A model generated the notes under the pieces. The model saw nothing but the letters and a program-made list of their open reading frames with translations, did no database searches and was not told the DNA's origin. Below, piece by piece: positions 16,154 to 26,113 of a stretch of 64,000 nt of DNA; the first letter of the stretch is position 1; every line of letters starts with the position of its first letter. The DNA is from Rahnella woolbedingensis (GTDB lineage: Bacteria; Pseudomonadota; Gammaproteobacteria; Enterobacterales; Enterobacteriaceae): positions 124,001-188,000 of the forward strand of contig NZ_RAHH01000003.1 of assembly GCF_003602095.1 (NCBI RefSeq), read 5' to 3'. The translations under genes and the position numbers were made by a program.

Positions 16154-18208
16154 TCAGACCGTCTGTTCCGGAAAGGTCAGGGTATTCCCCGGGGCTTCGC
16201 GGTTAATGTGCAGGAAGTTCAGATGTCGCTCGTACTGATCGAGAATGTCATTGATCACCTGATGTTTCGTGAAGTCCATCAGGTCATTACCCTGTGTACC
16301 TTCCAGCAGAAAAGTTTCCAGACGGTAATAGTGCGATTTACCGGCACGCGCACGATAGGTAAAGGCAGGGACGGCATAACGCACCGGCCAGATCTGATAC
16401 ACAAAGTTCTGCTCTTCCCCCAGCGCCACCTGCAATTCCAGCGGCCCGATTTTCTCGTCTTCCTGTGGCTCATGCTCATTAAACGTCACTCTCGCCCCGC
16501 GCAGTTCCAGTTCCTGCGCCACTTCCTGCATCGCCGGACGGCAGACGGTATCCATCATTTTCTGGGTATGACGCGTGCCCGGGTAATTCATCACCCGAGA
16601 AAGACGTTGTTTCCAGTTCAGCGCTGCGTCGCTGGTCGTAGGCAGCGGAGCCAGGCTTTGCAGGGTGCTGGCGCGGCGGTAATCTTCCATCCGCAGTGAT
16701 TTATACAATCCGGCCATGATGAAGAAAATCACAAAGCTGAACGGCAGACCCATAATCACCGTGGTGTTTTGCAGCGCGGAAATCCCGTCGGTCATCAGCA
16801 TGCCCAGCGTCAGCACGCCGATAGTGACGGACCAGAAAATCCGCAGCCAGTTCGGCGCATCGTTATTAATATCCGCAAGTTTTGAGGTGAAGTTCCCCAG
16901 TACCAGCGAGCCGGAATCCGCCGAGGTAACATAAAACAACAGGCCGGTGATGGTGGCGACGGAAGCACTCAGCGTAAAGCCGGGATACTGCGCCAGCAGG
17001 CTGTAAACGCCGCGTTCAGGGTGCGCAATCACTTCGTTGGCGAAATCCAGATTGCCGTGCAGGATCTGATACAGCGCACTGTTACCGAAAATCGACAGCC
17101 ACAGCAGGGTGAAGACAAACGGAATAATCAGCGTGCCAAGCACGAACTGACGGATGGTGCGCCCGCGCGAAATACGCGCCAGGAACAGGCCGACAAACGG
17201 CGACCATGCCACCCACCAGGCCCAGAAGAACAGGGTCCAGCTGTTCATCCATTCGGTCGGACGATCAAAGGCAAAGGTATTGAGCGTCATGCCCATAAAA
17301 CGGTTGATGTAATCGCCGATGTTGAGCACCAGCGCATTGAGCAGGAATTCGGTGTTACCGAAGAACAGCAGGAACAGAATTAGCCCCAGCGCCAGCAGCA
17401 CATTGAGTTCCGACAGAATACGGATGCCTTTGTTCACGCCCGAGGTGACGGACACCGTGGCCATCACTACAGAAAGCAGGATTAATGCCGCCTGAACGGT
17501 CAGGTTTTCCGGAATGTGGAACAACACTTTCAGTCCGTAATTAAGCTGAACCACGCCGATGCCGAGCGTTGTGGCGATACCAAATATGGTGCCGACCACG
17601 GCGGCAATATCCACGCTGTGGCCAATCGGGCCGTTAATGCGCTTGCCGAAAATCGGGTACAGCGCCGAGCGGATAGTCAGCGGCAGGTTATAGCGGTAGC
17701 TGAAATACCCCAGCGCGATCCCCATCAGCGCATACATCGCCCAGCCGGTCAGACCGTAGTGGAACAGCGTCCAGGTCATCGCCTGTCGCGCAGCTTCCAG
17801 CGTCTGGCCGTTGCCTTCCGGCGGCAGCATATATTGCGTCACCGGTTCGGCGACTGAGAAGAACATCAGATCGATGCCGATCCCGGCCGCAAATAACATC
17901 GCCGCCCAGCTCATCATGCTGAATTCGGGTTTGGATTGTTCAGGACCCAGTTTGATCGAACCGAAGCGCGAGCAGGCTATGAACACTACAAACACGATGT
18001 ACAGCGTCGCCGCCAGCATGTAATACCAGCCGAATGTGGCGGACACCCAGTTGAGGGTCAGACTGATCCATTTTCCCGATAAATCGGTGAAGAAAATGGT
18101 CATTAAAGTGAAGGCTAAAATCAAACCTGCGGAGGTGAAGAACACGACCTTATTCAGCTGGTCGCGAGGTTTTTCGCTCTGTTTCTCTGTCGTATCGGCA
18201 ATCGCCAT
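16154..18208 (-). CDS. betT: High-affinity choline transporter BetT
   Basis: A 684-residue BCCT-family secondary transporter with 12 membrane segments. The choline-site region WTLFFWAWWVAWSPFVGLFLARISRGRTIRQFV and GIDLMFFSVAEP are typical. A long cytosolic C-terminal tail (after about residue 520) is the osmosensory part found in BetT. It imports choline, which BetA and BetB turn into glycine betaine. It is divergent from betIBA with about 236 bp between, as in E. coli. Confidence 0.95.
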   Translation of the reverse strand: MAIADTTEKQSEKPRDQLNKVVFFTSAGLILAFTLMTIFFTDLSGKWISLTLNWVSATFGWYYMLAATLYIVFVVFIACSRFGSIKLGPEQSKPEFSMMSWAAMLFAAGIGIDLMFFSVAEPVTQYMLPPEGNGQTLEAARQAMTWTLFHYGLTGWAMYALMGIALGYFSYRYNLPLTIRSALYPIFGKRINGPIGHSVDIAAVVGTIFGIATTLGIGVVQLNYGLKVLFHIPENLTVQAALILLSVVMATVSVTSGVNKGIRILSELNVLLALGLILFLLFFGNTEFLLNALVLNIGDYINRFMGMTLNTFAFDRPTEWMNSWTLFFWAWWVAWSPFVGLFLARISRGRTIRQFVLGTLIIPFVFTLLWLSIFGNSALYQILHGNLDFANEVIAHPERGVYSLLAQYPGFTLSASVATITGLLFYVTSADSGSLVLGNFTSKLADINNDAPNWLRIFWSVTIGVLTLGMLMTDGISALQNTTVIMGLPFSFVIFFIMAGLYKSLRMEDYRRASTLQSLAPLPTTSDAALNWKQRLSRVMNYPGTRHTQKMMDTVCRPAMQEVAQELELRGARVTFNEHEPQEDEKIGPLELQVALGEEQNFVYQIWPVRYAVPAFTYRARAGKSHYYRLETFLLEGTQGNDLMDFTKHQVINDILDQYERHLNFLHINREAPGNTLTFPEQTV

Positions 18209-18320
18209 CGTTTCCCCTGTCTTTCTAATTAATTACTATTTTTCAATAAATTGGCTTCTTACCAACTCCAAAATTCATACAAATTACTAACGTATTGGTA
18301 ATAAAATATATGCATTTTTA

Positions 18321-18334
18321 ATTGAACGTTCAAT
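18321..18334. promoter_or_regulatory. BetI operator candidate
   Basis: The perfect palindrome ATTGAACGTTCAAT lies between betT and betI. It resembles the TetR-type operator described for BetI and would let choline relieve repression in both directions. Confidence 0.7.
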
Positions 18335-18444
18335 CAAAAAAAAGTTAAATAGGTGGCGTAAGAGCGTTAACAAGGTTGTACGAAAGCGTAAAAAAACGGT
18401 TTTTTAAGCGCGTTTCAACCCGCTCATTTTCAGGAGCCGGCACC

Positions 18445-19026
18445 ATGCCCAAAGTAGGAATGCAGCCGATCAGACGGCAGCAATTAATTGAGGCAACCCT
18501 GGCGGCGGTCAACGAAGTCGGCATGCACGATGCATCGATTTCGCAGATTGCACGCCGTGCAGGCGTTTCCAACGGCATCATCAGTCACTACTTTCGTGAC
18601 AAGAATGGCCTGCTGGAAGCGACCATGCGTTATCTGCTCAGTCATCTGGGGGAAGGGGTGCAGTTGCGGTTAGCGCAGCTGACGGATACCGCACCAACGG
18701 CGCGACTGCATGCGATTGCAGAAGCCAATTTTGACGACAGTCAGACCAACAGCGCGGCGATGAAAACCTGGCTGGCCTTCTGGGCGAGCAGCATGCATCA
18801 CCCGCAGTTGTACCGTCTGCAACAGGTCAACAGCCGCCGGCTCTATTCAAATTTATGTTCTGAATTCAGGCGTTTTCTGCCCAAAAGTGAGGCGCGTCTG
18901 GCGGCGCAAAGCACCGCCGCACTGATTGACGGCCTGTGGCTGCGCGGCGCACTCAGCGGTAAAGAGTTTAACCGCACCGAGGCGATGCAAATCACCCGCC
19001 GCCACATTGAATCGCAGCTCACCTGA
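18445..19026 (+). CDS. betI: Choline-responsive repressor BetI
   Basis: A 193-residue TetR-family repressor. The helix-turn-helix is at about residues 25-50 ([22 protein letters not shown]) and the ligand domain follows. The N-terminus [19 protein letters not shown] is the usual BetI start and has AGGAG upstream at 18432-18436; a longer reading from 18376 lacks support. First gene of betIBA. Confidence 0.95.
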   Translation: MPKVGMQPIRRQQLIEATLAAVNEVGMHDASISQIARRAGVSNGIISHYFRDKNGLLEATMRYLLSHLGEGVQLRLAQLTDTAPTARLHAIAEANFDDSQTNSAAMKTWLAFWASSMHHPQLYRLQQVNSRRLYSNLCSEFRRFLPKSEARLAAQSTAALIDGLWLRGALSGKEFNRTEAMQITRRHIESQLT

Positions 19027-19070
19027 GCACAGCAGAAAATCTTCAGACCGCACAGACCGAGGAGAGATTT

Positions 19071-20540
19071 ATGTCCCGCTACGGCACGCAAAAACTTTAT
19101 ATCAACGGACGTTTTCAGGACAGCACCGGTGATGAAACCTTCGATGCCGTCAATCCGGCCAACGGCGAAGTGATTGCCACAGTGCAATCCGCCACGCCCG
19201 CGGATGTGGATCTGGCGGTTAAGTCCGCGCAGAAAGGCCAGAAGGTCTGGGCAGCGATGACCGCCATGAGTCGCTCCCGCATCTTGCGCCGCGCCGTGGA
19301 TATTCTGCGCGAGCGCAACGACGAACTGGCGGCTATCGAAACCGCAGACACCGGTAAACCGCTGTCAGAAACGCTGGCGGTAGATATCGTGACCGGCGCG
19401 GATGTGCTGGAATACTACGCCGGGCTGATCCCGGCCCTTGAAGGCCAGCAAATTCCGCTGCGCGATTCTTCATTCGTTTATACCCGCCGTGAGCCGCTGG
19501 GCGTGGTCGCTGGTATTGGCGCTTGGAACTACCCGATTCAGATTGCTCTGTGGAAATCCGCGCCTGCACTGGCTGCCGGTAATGCGATGGTGTTCAAACC
19601 GAGCGAAAATACCTCGCTGACCGCGCTGAAACTGGCGGAAATTTATACCGAAGCGGGCGTGCCGGATGGTGTGTTCAGCGTGGTAACGGGCGCGGCAAGC
19701 GTCGGGCAGGCGCTAACCGATCATCCGGATATTGCCAAAGTCTCTTTCACCGGCGGCATCAAAACCGGCAAGAAAGTGATGGCCAGCGCGTCGGCGTCCA
19801 CGCTGAAAGAAGTGACGATGGAACTGGGCGGCAAATCACCGCTGATCATCTTTGAAGATGCAGATCTCGATAAAGCGGCTGACATCGCGATGATGGCGAA
19901 TTTCTACAGTTCCGGCCAGGTATGTACTAACGGCACCCGCGTATTTATCCCTAAAACACTGCGTAAAGCGTTTGAAGCCAAAGTGCTGGAGCGCGTGCAG
20001 CGTATCCGTTTGGGGGACCCGACTGACGAAAATGTCAATTTCGGCCCGCTGGTCAGTTTTGCACATATGGAATCCGTGCTGCGCTGTATCGACAGCGGCA
20101 AACGTGAAGGCGCGACGTTACTGACCGGCGGCGAACGCGTCACCACGGGGGAATTCGCTAAAGGCGCATACGTGGCTCCGACGGTCTATACCGACTGCCG
20201 CGATGACATGCTGATCGTGCGTGAAGAAATTTTCGGACCGGTGATGAGTATTCTGACCTATGAAAGTGAAGAAGAAGTCATCCGCCGCGCCAACGATACC
20301 GAATACGGTCTGGCGGCCGGACTGGTCACGCAGGATCTCAACCGTGCACACCGCGTTATTCACAAACTCGAAGCCGGGATTTGCTGGATCAACACCTGGG
20401 GCGAATCGGCGGCAGAAATGCCGGTCGGCGGCTATAAGCATTCCGGCGTTGGCCGCGAAAATGGCGTCACCACGCTCGAGCATTACACCCAAATCAAATC
20501 CGTGCAGGTCGAACTGGGCGAATTCAGCTCAGTCTTTTAA
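19071..20540 (+). CDS. betB: Betaine aldehyde dehydrogenase BetB
   Basis: A 489-residue NAD(P)-dependent aldehyde dehydrogenase that oxidises betaine aldehyde to glycine betaine. The catalytic Glu is in [12 protein letters not shown] and the catalytic Cys in [15 protein letters not shown]. The NAD-binding stretch is [12 protein letters not shown] strong GAGGAGAG ribosome site precedes the ATG. It lies 44 bp after betI and 24 bp before betA. Confidence 0.97.
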   Translation: MSRYGTQKLYINGRFQDSTGDETFDAVNPANGEVIATVQSATPADVDLAVKSAQKGQKVWAAMTAMSRSRILRRAVDILRERNDELAAIETADTGKPLSETLAVDIVTGADVLEYYAGLIPALEGQQIPLRDSSFVYTRREPLGVVAGIGAWNYPIQIALWKSAPALAAGNAMVFKPSENTSLTALKLAEIYTEAGVPDGVFSVVTGAASVGQALTDHPDIAKVSFTGGIKTGKKVMASASASTLKEVTMELGGKSPLIIFEDADLDKAADIAMMANFYSSGQVCTNGTRVFIPKTLRKAFEAKVLERVQRIRLGDPTDENVNFGPLVSFAHMESVLRCIDSGKREGATLLTGGERVTTGEFAKGAYVAPTVYTDCRDDMLIVREEIFGPVMSILTYESEEEVIRRANDTEYGLAAGLVTQDLNRAHRVIHKLEAGICWINTWGESAAEMPVGGYKHSGVGRENGVTTLEHYTQIKSVQVELGEFSSVF

Positions 20541-20564
20541 TCCGCCGCAACAGAGGAGATTTTA

Positions 20565-22250
20565 ATGGATTACGATTACATCATTATCGGGGCCGGTTCT
20601 GCCGGCAACGTTCTCGCCACCCGTCTGACCGAAGACAGCAACGTCAGCGTGCTGCTGCTGGAAGCGGGCGGCCCGGATTATCGTCTGGATTTCCGCACAC
20701 AAATGCCTGCGGCGCTGGCGTTCCCGTTACAGGGCCGTCGTTATAACTGGGCGTATGAAACGGATCCGGAACCGCACATGAATAACCGCCGTATGGAATG
20801 CGGGCGCGGTAAAGGTCTGGGCGGTTCGTCGCTAATTAACGGCATGTGTTACATCCGCGGTAACGCGATGGATTTCGATAACTGGGCGAAAGCACCGGGT
20901 CTGGAAAACTGGAGCTATCTGGACTGCCTGCCGTATTTTCGCAAAGCCGAAACCCGCGATATCGGGCCGGATGATTTTCACGGCGGCGACGGGCCGGTCA
21001 GCGTGGCGACGCCGAAAAAGGGCAACAATCCGCTGTTCCACGCCATGATTGAAGCCGGTGTGCAGGCGGGGTATCCGCGCACCGACGATCTGAACGGTTA
21101 TCAGCAGGAAGGTTTTGGCCCGATGGACCGAACCGTGACGCCGAAAGGTCGTCGTGCCAGCACCGCGCGCGGGTATCTGGATCAGGCCAAATCACGTGCC
21201 AATCTGACCATCGTGACGCATGCGCTGACCGACCGGATCCTGTTTGAAGGCAAGCGCGCCGCAGGTGTTATTTATTTCCACGGCGATGAATACAATGCCA
21301 AAACCGCGAAAGCAAAACGTGAAGTGCTGTTATGCAGTGGCGCGATTGCTTCGCCGCAAATTCTGCAACGTTCCGGCGTTGGCGCGGCAGAACTGCTGAA
21401 CCGTCTGGAGATCCCGCTGGTGCACGATTTGCCGGGCGTTGGCGAGAATTTGCAGGATCATCTGGAAATGTATCTGCAATACAGCTGCACTCAGCCGGTC
21501 TCTTTATACCCGGCCTTACAGATGCACAATCAGCCCGCCATTGGCGCGGAGTGGCTGTTTAAAGGCACCGGCGTAGGCGCGAGCAATCAGTTTGAAGCGG
21601 GCGGTTTTATCCGCAGCCGTGAAGAATTTGCCTGGCCGAATATTCAGTATCATTTCCTGCCGGTGGCGATTAATTACAACGGCAGCAATGCGGTGAAAGA
21701 GCATGGTTTTCAGGCGCACGTGGGTTCAATGCGTTCACCAAGCCGAGGCCGTGTGCAGGTGAAATCGAAAGATCCACGCCAGCATCCGAGCATTCTGTTT
21801 AATTATATGGCAACGGCTCAGGACTGGCAGGAGTTCCGCGATGCTATCCGCATCACGCGTGAAATCATGGATCAGCCTGCGCTGGACGCCTACCGTGGCC
21901 GGGAAATCAGTCCGGGTGCAAACGTGCAAACCGACGAAGAGCTGGATGCTTTTATCCGCGAGCACGCCGAAACTGCGTTCCACCCGTCTTGTACCTGCAA
22001 AATGGGCACCGATGAGATGGCTGTAGTCGATGGCGAAGGGCGCGTTCACGGGATGGAAAGTCTGCGTGTGGTCGATGCCTCCATCATGCCGCAGATCATT
22101 ACCGGCAATCTGAATGCGACGACGATCATGATTGCCGAAAAGATTGCCGATAAAATCCGTGGCCGCCAGCCGTTACCGCGCAGCAGCGCAGAATATTACA
22201 CTGCAGGCGATGCAGCGGTACGCACGCCACCGTTCAAAAAATCTGCCTGA
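20565..22250 (+). CDS. betA: Choline dehydrogenase BetA
   Basis: A 561-residue GMC-family flavoprotein that oxidises choline to betaine aldehyde at the membrane. The FAD-binding motif is at the N-terminus ([17 protein letters not shown]). GMC signatures [20 protein letters not shown] and [15 protein letters not shown] are present, and the C-terminal part carries [10 protein letters not shown] with the active His, and [21 protein letters not shown] precedes the ATG. Confidence 0.97.
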   Translation: MDYDYIIIGAGSAGNVLATRLTEDSNVSVLLLEAGGPDYRLDFRTQMPAALAFPLQGRRYNWAYETDPEPHMNNRRMECGRGKGLGGSSLINGMCYIRGNAMDFDNWAKAPGLENWSYLDCLPYFRKAETRDIGPDDFHGGDGPVSVATPKKGNNPLFHAMIEAGVQAGYPRTDDLNGYQQEGFGPMDRTVTPKGRRASTARGYLDQAKSRANLTIVTHALTDRILFEGKRAAGVIYFHGDEYNAKTAKAKREVLLCSGAIASPQILQRSGVGAAELLNRLEIPLVHDLPGVGENLQDHLEMYLQYSCTQPVSLYPALQMHNQPAIGAEWLFKGTGVGASNQFEAGGFIRSREEFAWPNIQYHFLPVAINYNGSNAVKEHGFQAHVGSMRSPSRGRVQVKSKDPRQHPSILFNYMATAQDWQEFRDAIRITREIMDQPALDAYRGREISPGANVQTDEELDAFIREHAETAFHPSCTCKMGTDEMAVVDGEGRVHGMESLRVVDASIMPQIITGNLNATTIMIAEKIADKIRGRQPLPRSSAEYYTAGDAAVRTPPFKKSA

Positions 22251-22276
22251 TTAACTGGCTGTAAAACTTGTGTTAA

Positions 22277-22309
22277 AAAGAGATATTCTCAGGGATATCT
22301 CTTTTTTTT
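22277..22309 (+). terminator. Intrinsic terminator after betIBA
   Basis: AAAGAGATAT (22277-22286) pairs with ATATCTCTTT (22295-22304), and eight T follow in all. It lies 26 bp past the betA stop. Confidence 0.88.
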
Positions 22310-22338
22310 GGCTTTCAGAAAAGGCAGGGCACTTATTC

Positions 22339-22797
22339 ATGACTGATTCATCATCGCTTCACTGGCAGGATTATCATCACAGCGAACTGAACACGGCACA
22401 GCTTTACGCCATTCTGGCATTGCGCAGCGAAGTGTTTGTGGTCGAACAGACCTGCGTTTATCAGGATATCGACGGTCTGGATCTGGCCGGTGAAAACCGA
22501 CATATCGTCGCCTGGCTTGACGGTCATGTTGCCGCTTACGCCCGTATCCTGCGCCTTGAAGATAAAGTGGCTATCGGGCGGGTGATCGTTGCCCCTTCTG
22601 CACGCGGGCTGAAACTAGGTTATCAGCTGATGGAACAGGCGCTGACTGCCTGCCAGAAACACTGGCCGGACGCACGCGTCGCGATTTCTGCACAGGCACA
22701 TTTGCAGAGCTTTTACGGAAAGCTGGGGTTTGTGGCGTACACCGAAGTTTATGATGAAGATGGGATACCGCATGTGGGGATGGAGTTGAGGCGTTAA
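22339..22797 (+). CDS. elaA: GNAT-family acetyltransferase ElaA
   Basis: A 152-residue acetyl-CoA-dependent N-acetyltransferase of the ElaA family; its natural substrate is not known to me. Conserved parts are LYAILALRSEVFVVEQTCVYQDIDGLD, the acetyl-CoA loop IGRVIVAPSARGLKLGYQLM, and SFYGKLGFVAYTEVYDEDGIPHVGM. I start it at 22339, where the family N-terminus begins; an in-frame reading from 22270 overlaps the betA terminator. It stands alone. Confidence 0.92.
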   Translation: MTDSSSLHWQDYHHSELNTAQLYAILALRSEVFVVEQTCVYQDIDGLDLAGENRHIVAWLDGHVAAYARILRLEDKVAIGRVIVAPSARGLKLGYQLMEQALTACQKHWPDARVAISAQAHLQSFYGKLGFVAYTEVYDEDGIPHVGMELRR

Positions 22798-22887
22798 GGC
22801 TTCAGAACGAAGTGCTTTATATGAAATCAAAGATATGGCGTGTACTTCACCCGTGGGGTTTTAATAGCGCCCAGGCACCTGAGAAGG

Positions 22888-23820
22888 TTACCTTTCCCAG
22901 TATGCCGGGCTTCCGAATTTCTCTACCAGAAAATCAATCACCGCACGGACTTTGATCGACGGGCGTCGGCTGTTCGGATACAGCGCGGATATGGTCTGCG
23001 GCTCCGGCGACGTCGATACCTGATAATCTTCCAGTACGCTGACCAGACGACCATCGCGCAGGGCATCGCCTATCAGCCAGGTGGGGAATACCACCAGCCC
23101 CATGGCATCGATAGCCGCTTGCGCCAGGGTTTCGGCGTTATTGCTGGTTAACGCGCCACGCAAATTCCACGAGCGCCAGTCACGATCCTTCTCGCGAAAA
23201 TACCAGCGCTGCGAACCGGCGAATCCTTTAAATACCAGACAGCTGTGGTTAAGCAAATCGTCTGGCGTGACGGGCGTACCGAAACGGGCCAGATAGTCCG
23301 GGCTGGCGGCGAGACGAAAGTTCTGCTGGCCCAGCGTGCGGGCTTGTAAGGTGGAATCCGTCATCACACCGATGCGGATCAGTAAATCTACGCTGTCCTG
23401 CAGCGGGTCGATGAAATCATCGGTTTGCATCAGTTCGATATTCAGTCGAGGATACCGCGCATTCAGTTCATGCAGCCACGGCGCAAGGTGGCGCTGACCA
23501 AAAACTACCGGGGCATTGATGCGGATCAGTCCGCCGGGTTCGCTGTCCTGTTCCTGTAAATCCAGCGCCGCGAGATCAAGCTGAGCCAGTACCTGACGCG
23601 CATGTTCTGCCAGCAGTTTGCCCGATTCTGTCGGGCTGACGGCGCGCGTATTGCGGTACAGCAACTGCGTTTGTAACGCCTGTTCCAGTTGCGAAATCAC
23701 ACGGGACACAGTGGAAGGCGACATCGCTTCCCGGCGCGCGACCTCAGAGAAATTCCCCTGATCCAGTACGGCGACATACAGACGCAAAGCCTGGATATTG
23801 ATCTGATTAAAACCTTTCAT
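22888..23820 (-). CDS. LysR-family regulator facing a YdcZ transporter pair
   Basis: A 310-residue LysR-type regulator. The DNA-binding helices lie at about residues 8-65 (LRLYVAVLDQGNFSEVARREAMSPSTVSRVISQLEQAL), then a substrate-binding domain typical of the CrgA/DmlR-like group. I use the ATG at 23820 because the family N-terminus begins just there; the longer frame from 23901 adds 27 residues without a domain. About 100 bp separate it from the divergent transporter genes, which are its likely targets. The inducer is unknown. Confidence 0.88.
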   Translation of the reverse strand: MKGFNQINIQALRLYVAVLDQGNFSEVARREAMSPSTVSRVISQLEQALQTQLLYRNTRAVSPTESGKLLAEHARQVLAQLDLAALDLQEQDSEPGGLIRINAPVVFGQRHLAPWLHELNARYPRLNIELMQTDDFIDPLQDSVDLLIRIGVMTDSTLQARTLGQQNFRLAASPDYLARFGTPVTPDDLLNHSCLVFKGFAGSQRWYFREKDRDWRSWNLRGALTSNNAETLAQAAIDAMGLVVFPTWLIGDALRDGRLVSVLEDYQVSTSPEPQTISALYPNSRRPSIKVRAVIDFLVEKFGSPAYWER

Positions 23821-23918
23821 CTGTGCGGTTCCTGCAAAGGTATTTTCCTGATTGTGCTGTTTTTCGCATAGTGCTGTCACGCTATAGTCGCCGCCTCTCA
23901 AAAAACAAAAGCAGGGTA

Positions 23919-24356
23919 ATGATGAATCTGATGTTAATTCCGCTGGTCATTCTGGCGGGGATGGGGCTTTCACTGGAAGCAGGACTGATTGGTCCGCTGG
24001 GAACGGAAGTCGGGCATTTGTGGGCAACGCTGAGTATTTTCGGTGTCGGTGCCGTGCTGACTGGTTTGCTGGTGCTGTTTTTCAGCCCGCGTAATGCGGC
24101 TTCTTTTACTGAACAACCCGGCTGGAAACTGCTGGGTGGCGTGCTGGGTCCCGTTTATGTCGTGGTGCTGACACTCGCGACCCCGGTGATTGGTATCGGC
24201 ATGACCATGATTGCAATTTTATCAGGGCAGGTGGCAAAGAGTGTGCTGATCGACCATTACGGCTGGTTTGGCACGCCGCACAAAAAAGTGGGGCGCGATC
24301 GTTTGCTGGCGCTGCTATTTATCGTTGCTGCACTCATTTTGATTGCCTGGGGTTAA
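23919..24356 (+). CDS. YdcZ-type DMT transporter subunit, first of pair
   Basis: A 145-residue inner-membrane protein of the small DMT (YdcZ, DUF606) family, with four to five membrane helices. Typical parts are LVILAGMGLSLEAGLIGPLG, GVLGPVYVVVLTLATPVIGIGM and LSGQVAKSVLIDHYGWFG. Two ATGs at 23919 and 23922 could both serve; GCAGGG is upstream. Three bases separate it from the second, related gene. Such pairs probably work as heterodimers. The substrate is unknown. Confidence 0.82.
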   Translation: MMNLMLIPLVILAGMGLSLEAGLIGPLGTEVGHLWATLSIFGVGAVLTGLLVLFFSPRNAASFTEQPGWKLLGGVLGPVYVVVLTLATPVIGIGMTMIAILSGQVAKSVLIDHYGWFGTPHKKVGRDRLLALLFIVAALILIAWG

Positions 24357-24359
24357 AGC

Positions 24360-24812
24360 ATGACTGAACTGATTATGATTATTCTCGCGATTGTCGCGGG
24401 TGCTGCGCTGAGTATGCAGGCGGCGGTGAACGGGCAATTGGGGGAAAAGGTCGGTGTGCTGAAAAGCGCCTTTCTGACCTTCAGCGTCGGCGCAGCGATT
24501 ACTGCCGTGCTGGTGCTATTCCTGCAAACGCCGCAACCGGAAACCTTACTGACAGTGCAGAAATGGCAACTCGCTGGCGCGTTATTCGGCGTGCCTTATA
24601 TCATCATTATGGTCACCGCCGTACCGCGTGTCGGTACGGCAGCGGCAACCGTCGCGGTGATCCTCGGACAGCTGAGCATGGGGATGTTGATCGATAATTT
24701 TGGCTGGCTCGACAATCCGCAAATCGCGCTGTCATGGCACCGGCTGGCGGCCATTCCGTGCCTGATCATTGCGCTGGCGCTGATATATCGCAGCAACCGC
24801 AAAGCGGAATAA
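24360..24812 (+). CDS. YdcZ-type DMT transporter subunit, second of pair
   Basis: A 150-residue paralogue of the preceding gene with the same plan: IVAGAALSMQAAVNGQLGEKVG, LFGVPYIIIMVTAVPRVGTAAATVAVILGQL and LIDNFGWLDNP. It has four to five membrane helices, and a Gln-rich first helix where the partner has Glu. It shares the operon and the divergent LysR regulator. Confidence 0.82.
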   Translation: MTELIMIILAIVAGAALSMQAAVNGQLGEKVGVLKSAFLTFSVGAAITAVLVLFLQTPQPETLLTVQKWQLAGALFGVPYIIIMVTAVPRVGTAAATVAVILGQLSMGMLIDNFGWLDNPQIALSWHRLAAIPCLIIALALIYRSNRKAE

Positions 24813-24847
24813 ATTCTGAAAAGAACGACCCGTTTCTGTAATAGCGG

Positions 24848-25306
24848 CTATTGCAGGCGCGGGTCGAATATCATCGGTTCGCGTTTTACTGTACTCAGTA
24901 AATCGACAAATGCCGGGTGTTGCGGATTCAGTAATACGTTGTATTCCGATGGCACAATGACCGACGGCACCTTCAGCCCGACATAATCCCCTTCCGCGAG
25001 CCAGGCATCACCCTGACGTTGTGTACTGTCCGGCGGTGATGCACTTCGCCAGTCAGAGGCCAGTTCTGACACTTCCAGTGTATCCAGCAATTCCTCCGGC
25101 ACTTCAATACTCAGTAACGTATACGAACGCATCAGCATACTGTTTTGCAGATGCACCAGAATTTCCAGGATCGCCAGAGAAATACTGGTGGTGACATAGA
25201 CTACCGGCCTGCCCGGCGGATTCCAGCGTCCGCCATAGAGTTGCGCACCGGCACCCGACCAGGCAGTTGCCAGATGGCGTGTTTGCACGATACGAAATAG
25301 CTTCAA
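24848..25306 (-). CDS. RES-domain toxin
   Basis: A 152-residue toxin of the RES family; characterised members degrade NAD+. The motif YGGRWNPPGRPVVYVTTSISLAILEILVH near residues 24-52 is the hallmark RES stretch, and VPSVIVPSEYNVLLNPQHP follows near the C-terminus. It starts with TTG at 25306, overlapping the antitoxin stop codon by four bases. This weak start together with coupling to the antitoxin gene fits a tight toxin-antitoxin dosage. Length and order match the RES-Xre systems known from Pseudomonas, Photorhabdus and Yersinia relatives. Confidence 0.9.
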   Translation of the reverse strand: MKLFRIVQTRHLATAWSGAGAQLYGGRWNPPGRPVVYVTTSISLAILEILVHLQNSMLMRSYTLLSIEVPEELLDTLEVSELASDWRSASPPDSTQRQGDAWLAEGDYVGLKVPSVIVPSEYNVLLNPQHPAFVDLLSTVKREPMIFDPRLQ

Positions 25307-25764
25307 CTGAAAACACCGTGCTCAAGACGGCCAATCAGGCGGCTAACTTCCACCGCGCCCGCTTCAGATGACAGCAGTTCCAGCGGACGTGAACCCTCCA
25401 GTGCCGGAGCAGGGCGGGTGAACCATTCAAGCGCAGAGACACGATCTCCTTCAAACAAATCGGTGGCGGCATCAACGATGCGCACGAGTCGCGCTACACG
25501 CTCGCTCTCTTCACTTTTCAGCAATCCGTTCCCGGCTTTACGACGCGCATAGTTGCGTTCGTTAATCCCCATGATTTCCAGCAACACCATTTTCGGCCAT
25601 CCCAGCTCAGAATTTAGACGGCTGATACTATCAACCGGAAATCCCTTTTGTATGGCATTAATCAAACTAATTCCGCTGCTCGCGGGGAGCCCCGCAGATT
25701 GCCAAAGCGGTGTTGCAGGTTCTTGCAAAAGGCCGGAAGACAGCCCGGAAATTTTAGAATTCAT
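25303..25764 (-). CDS. Xre/MbcA/ParS-type antitoxin
   Basis: A 153-residue antitoxin of the Xre-MbcA-ParS (DUF2384) family. An N-terminal helical DNA-binding part (LINAIQKGFPVDSISRLNSELGWPKMVLLEIMGINERNYARRK) is followed by the toxin-binding half with VRIVDAATDLFEGDRVSALEWFTRPAPALEGSRPLELLSSEAGAVEV. I chose the ATG at 25764 because GGAGG lies nine bases upstream. The longer frame from 25794 would start inside the operator palindrome and its -10 box. It probably represses its own operon. Confidence 0.9.
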   Translation of the reverse strand: MNSKISGLSSGLLQEPATPLWQSAGLPASSGISLINAIQKGFPVDSISRLNSELGWPKMVLLEIMGINERNYARRKAGNGLLKSEESERVARLVRIVDAATDLFEGDRVSALEWFTRPAPALEGSRPLELLSSEAGAVEVSRLIGRLEHGVFS

Positions 25765-25782
25765 ACTGTGTGCCTCCGCACC

Positions 25783-25815
25783 GTTATTTGTCATTACTAT
25801 AGCATGACAAATAAC
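25783..25815 (-). promoter_or_regulatory. Operator-promoter of the RES-Xre pair
   Basis: GTTATTTGTCAT (25783-25794) and ATGACAAATAAC (25804-25815) form a perfect 12-bp inverted repeat with a 9-base spacer. On the minus strand the spacer holds TATAGT (25801-25796), a good -10 box. An antitoxin dimer bound here would block the promoter. Confidence 0.75.
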
Positions 25816-25886
25816 GAATGTTCATTTTGTGAACGATGTTTTTTCTGGCATCTGATCACATGAATGAAATCTCCCTGAAACATATG

Positions 25887-25902
25887 TGTGATCAATCTCA
25901 CA
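25887..25902 (+). promoter_or_regulatory. CRP site upstream of tsx
   Basis: TGTGA-N6-TCACA is a perfect core match to the CRP site. It lies about 210 bp upstream of the tsx start and about 30 bp before a good -35 (TTGACA at 25931-25936). tsx is CRP-activated in E. coli. Confidence 0.8.
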
Positions 25903-26023
25903 TTCAGGATGTATCAGAATGAAACAGAAATTGACAAACCTTGACCAAATCTATTTATTAGCTAAGAAAAGTCGACTCTTGTAGGAAGTAACTGGAAATT
26001 GCAGGTTTTATGCACTAAGTGCG

Positions 26024-26035
26024 GCAACCGGTTGC
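26024..26035 (+). promoter_or_regulatory. Possible CytR site upstream of tsx
   Basis: The perfect palindrome GCAACCGGTTGC (extended on each side by G or C) lies about 80 bp before the tsx start. CytR half-sites contain GTTGC-like octamers, so a CytR role is plausible but not proven. Confidence 0.45.
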
Positions 26036-26113
26036 GGATCACAGTTTTAGGGTTTGTTTTATGCAACGTCTGAAAGTGGCAAGGCGTTGTCCCACCCCGC
26101 TTCTGGTATAAAT

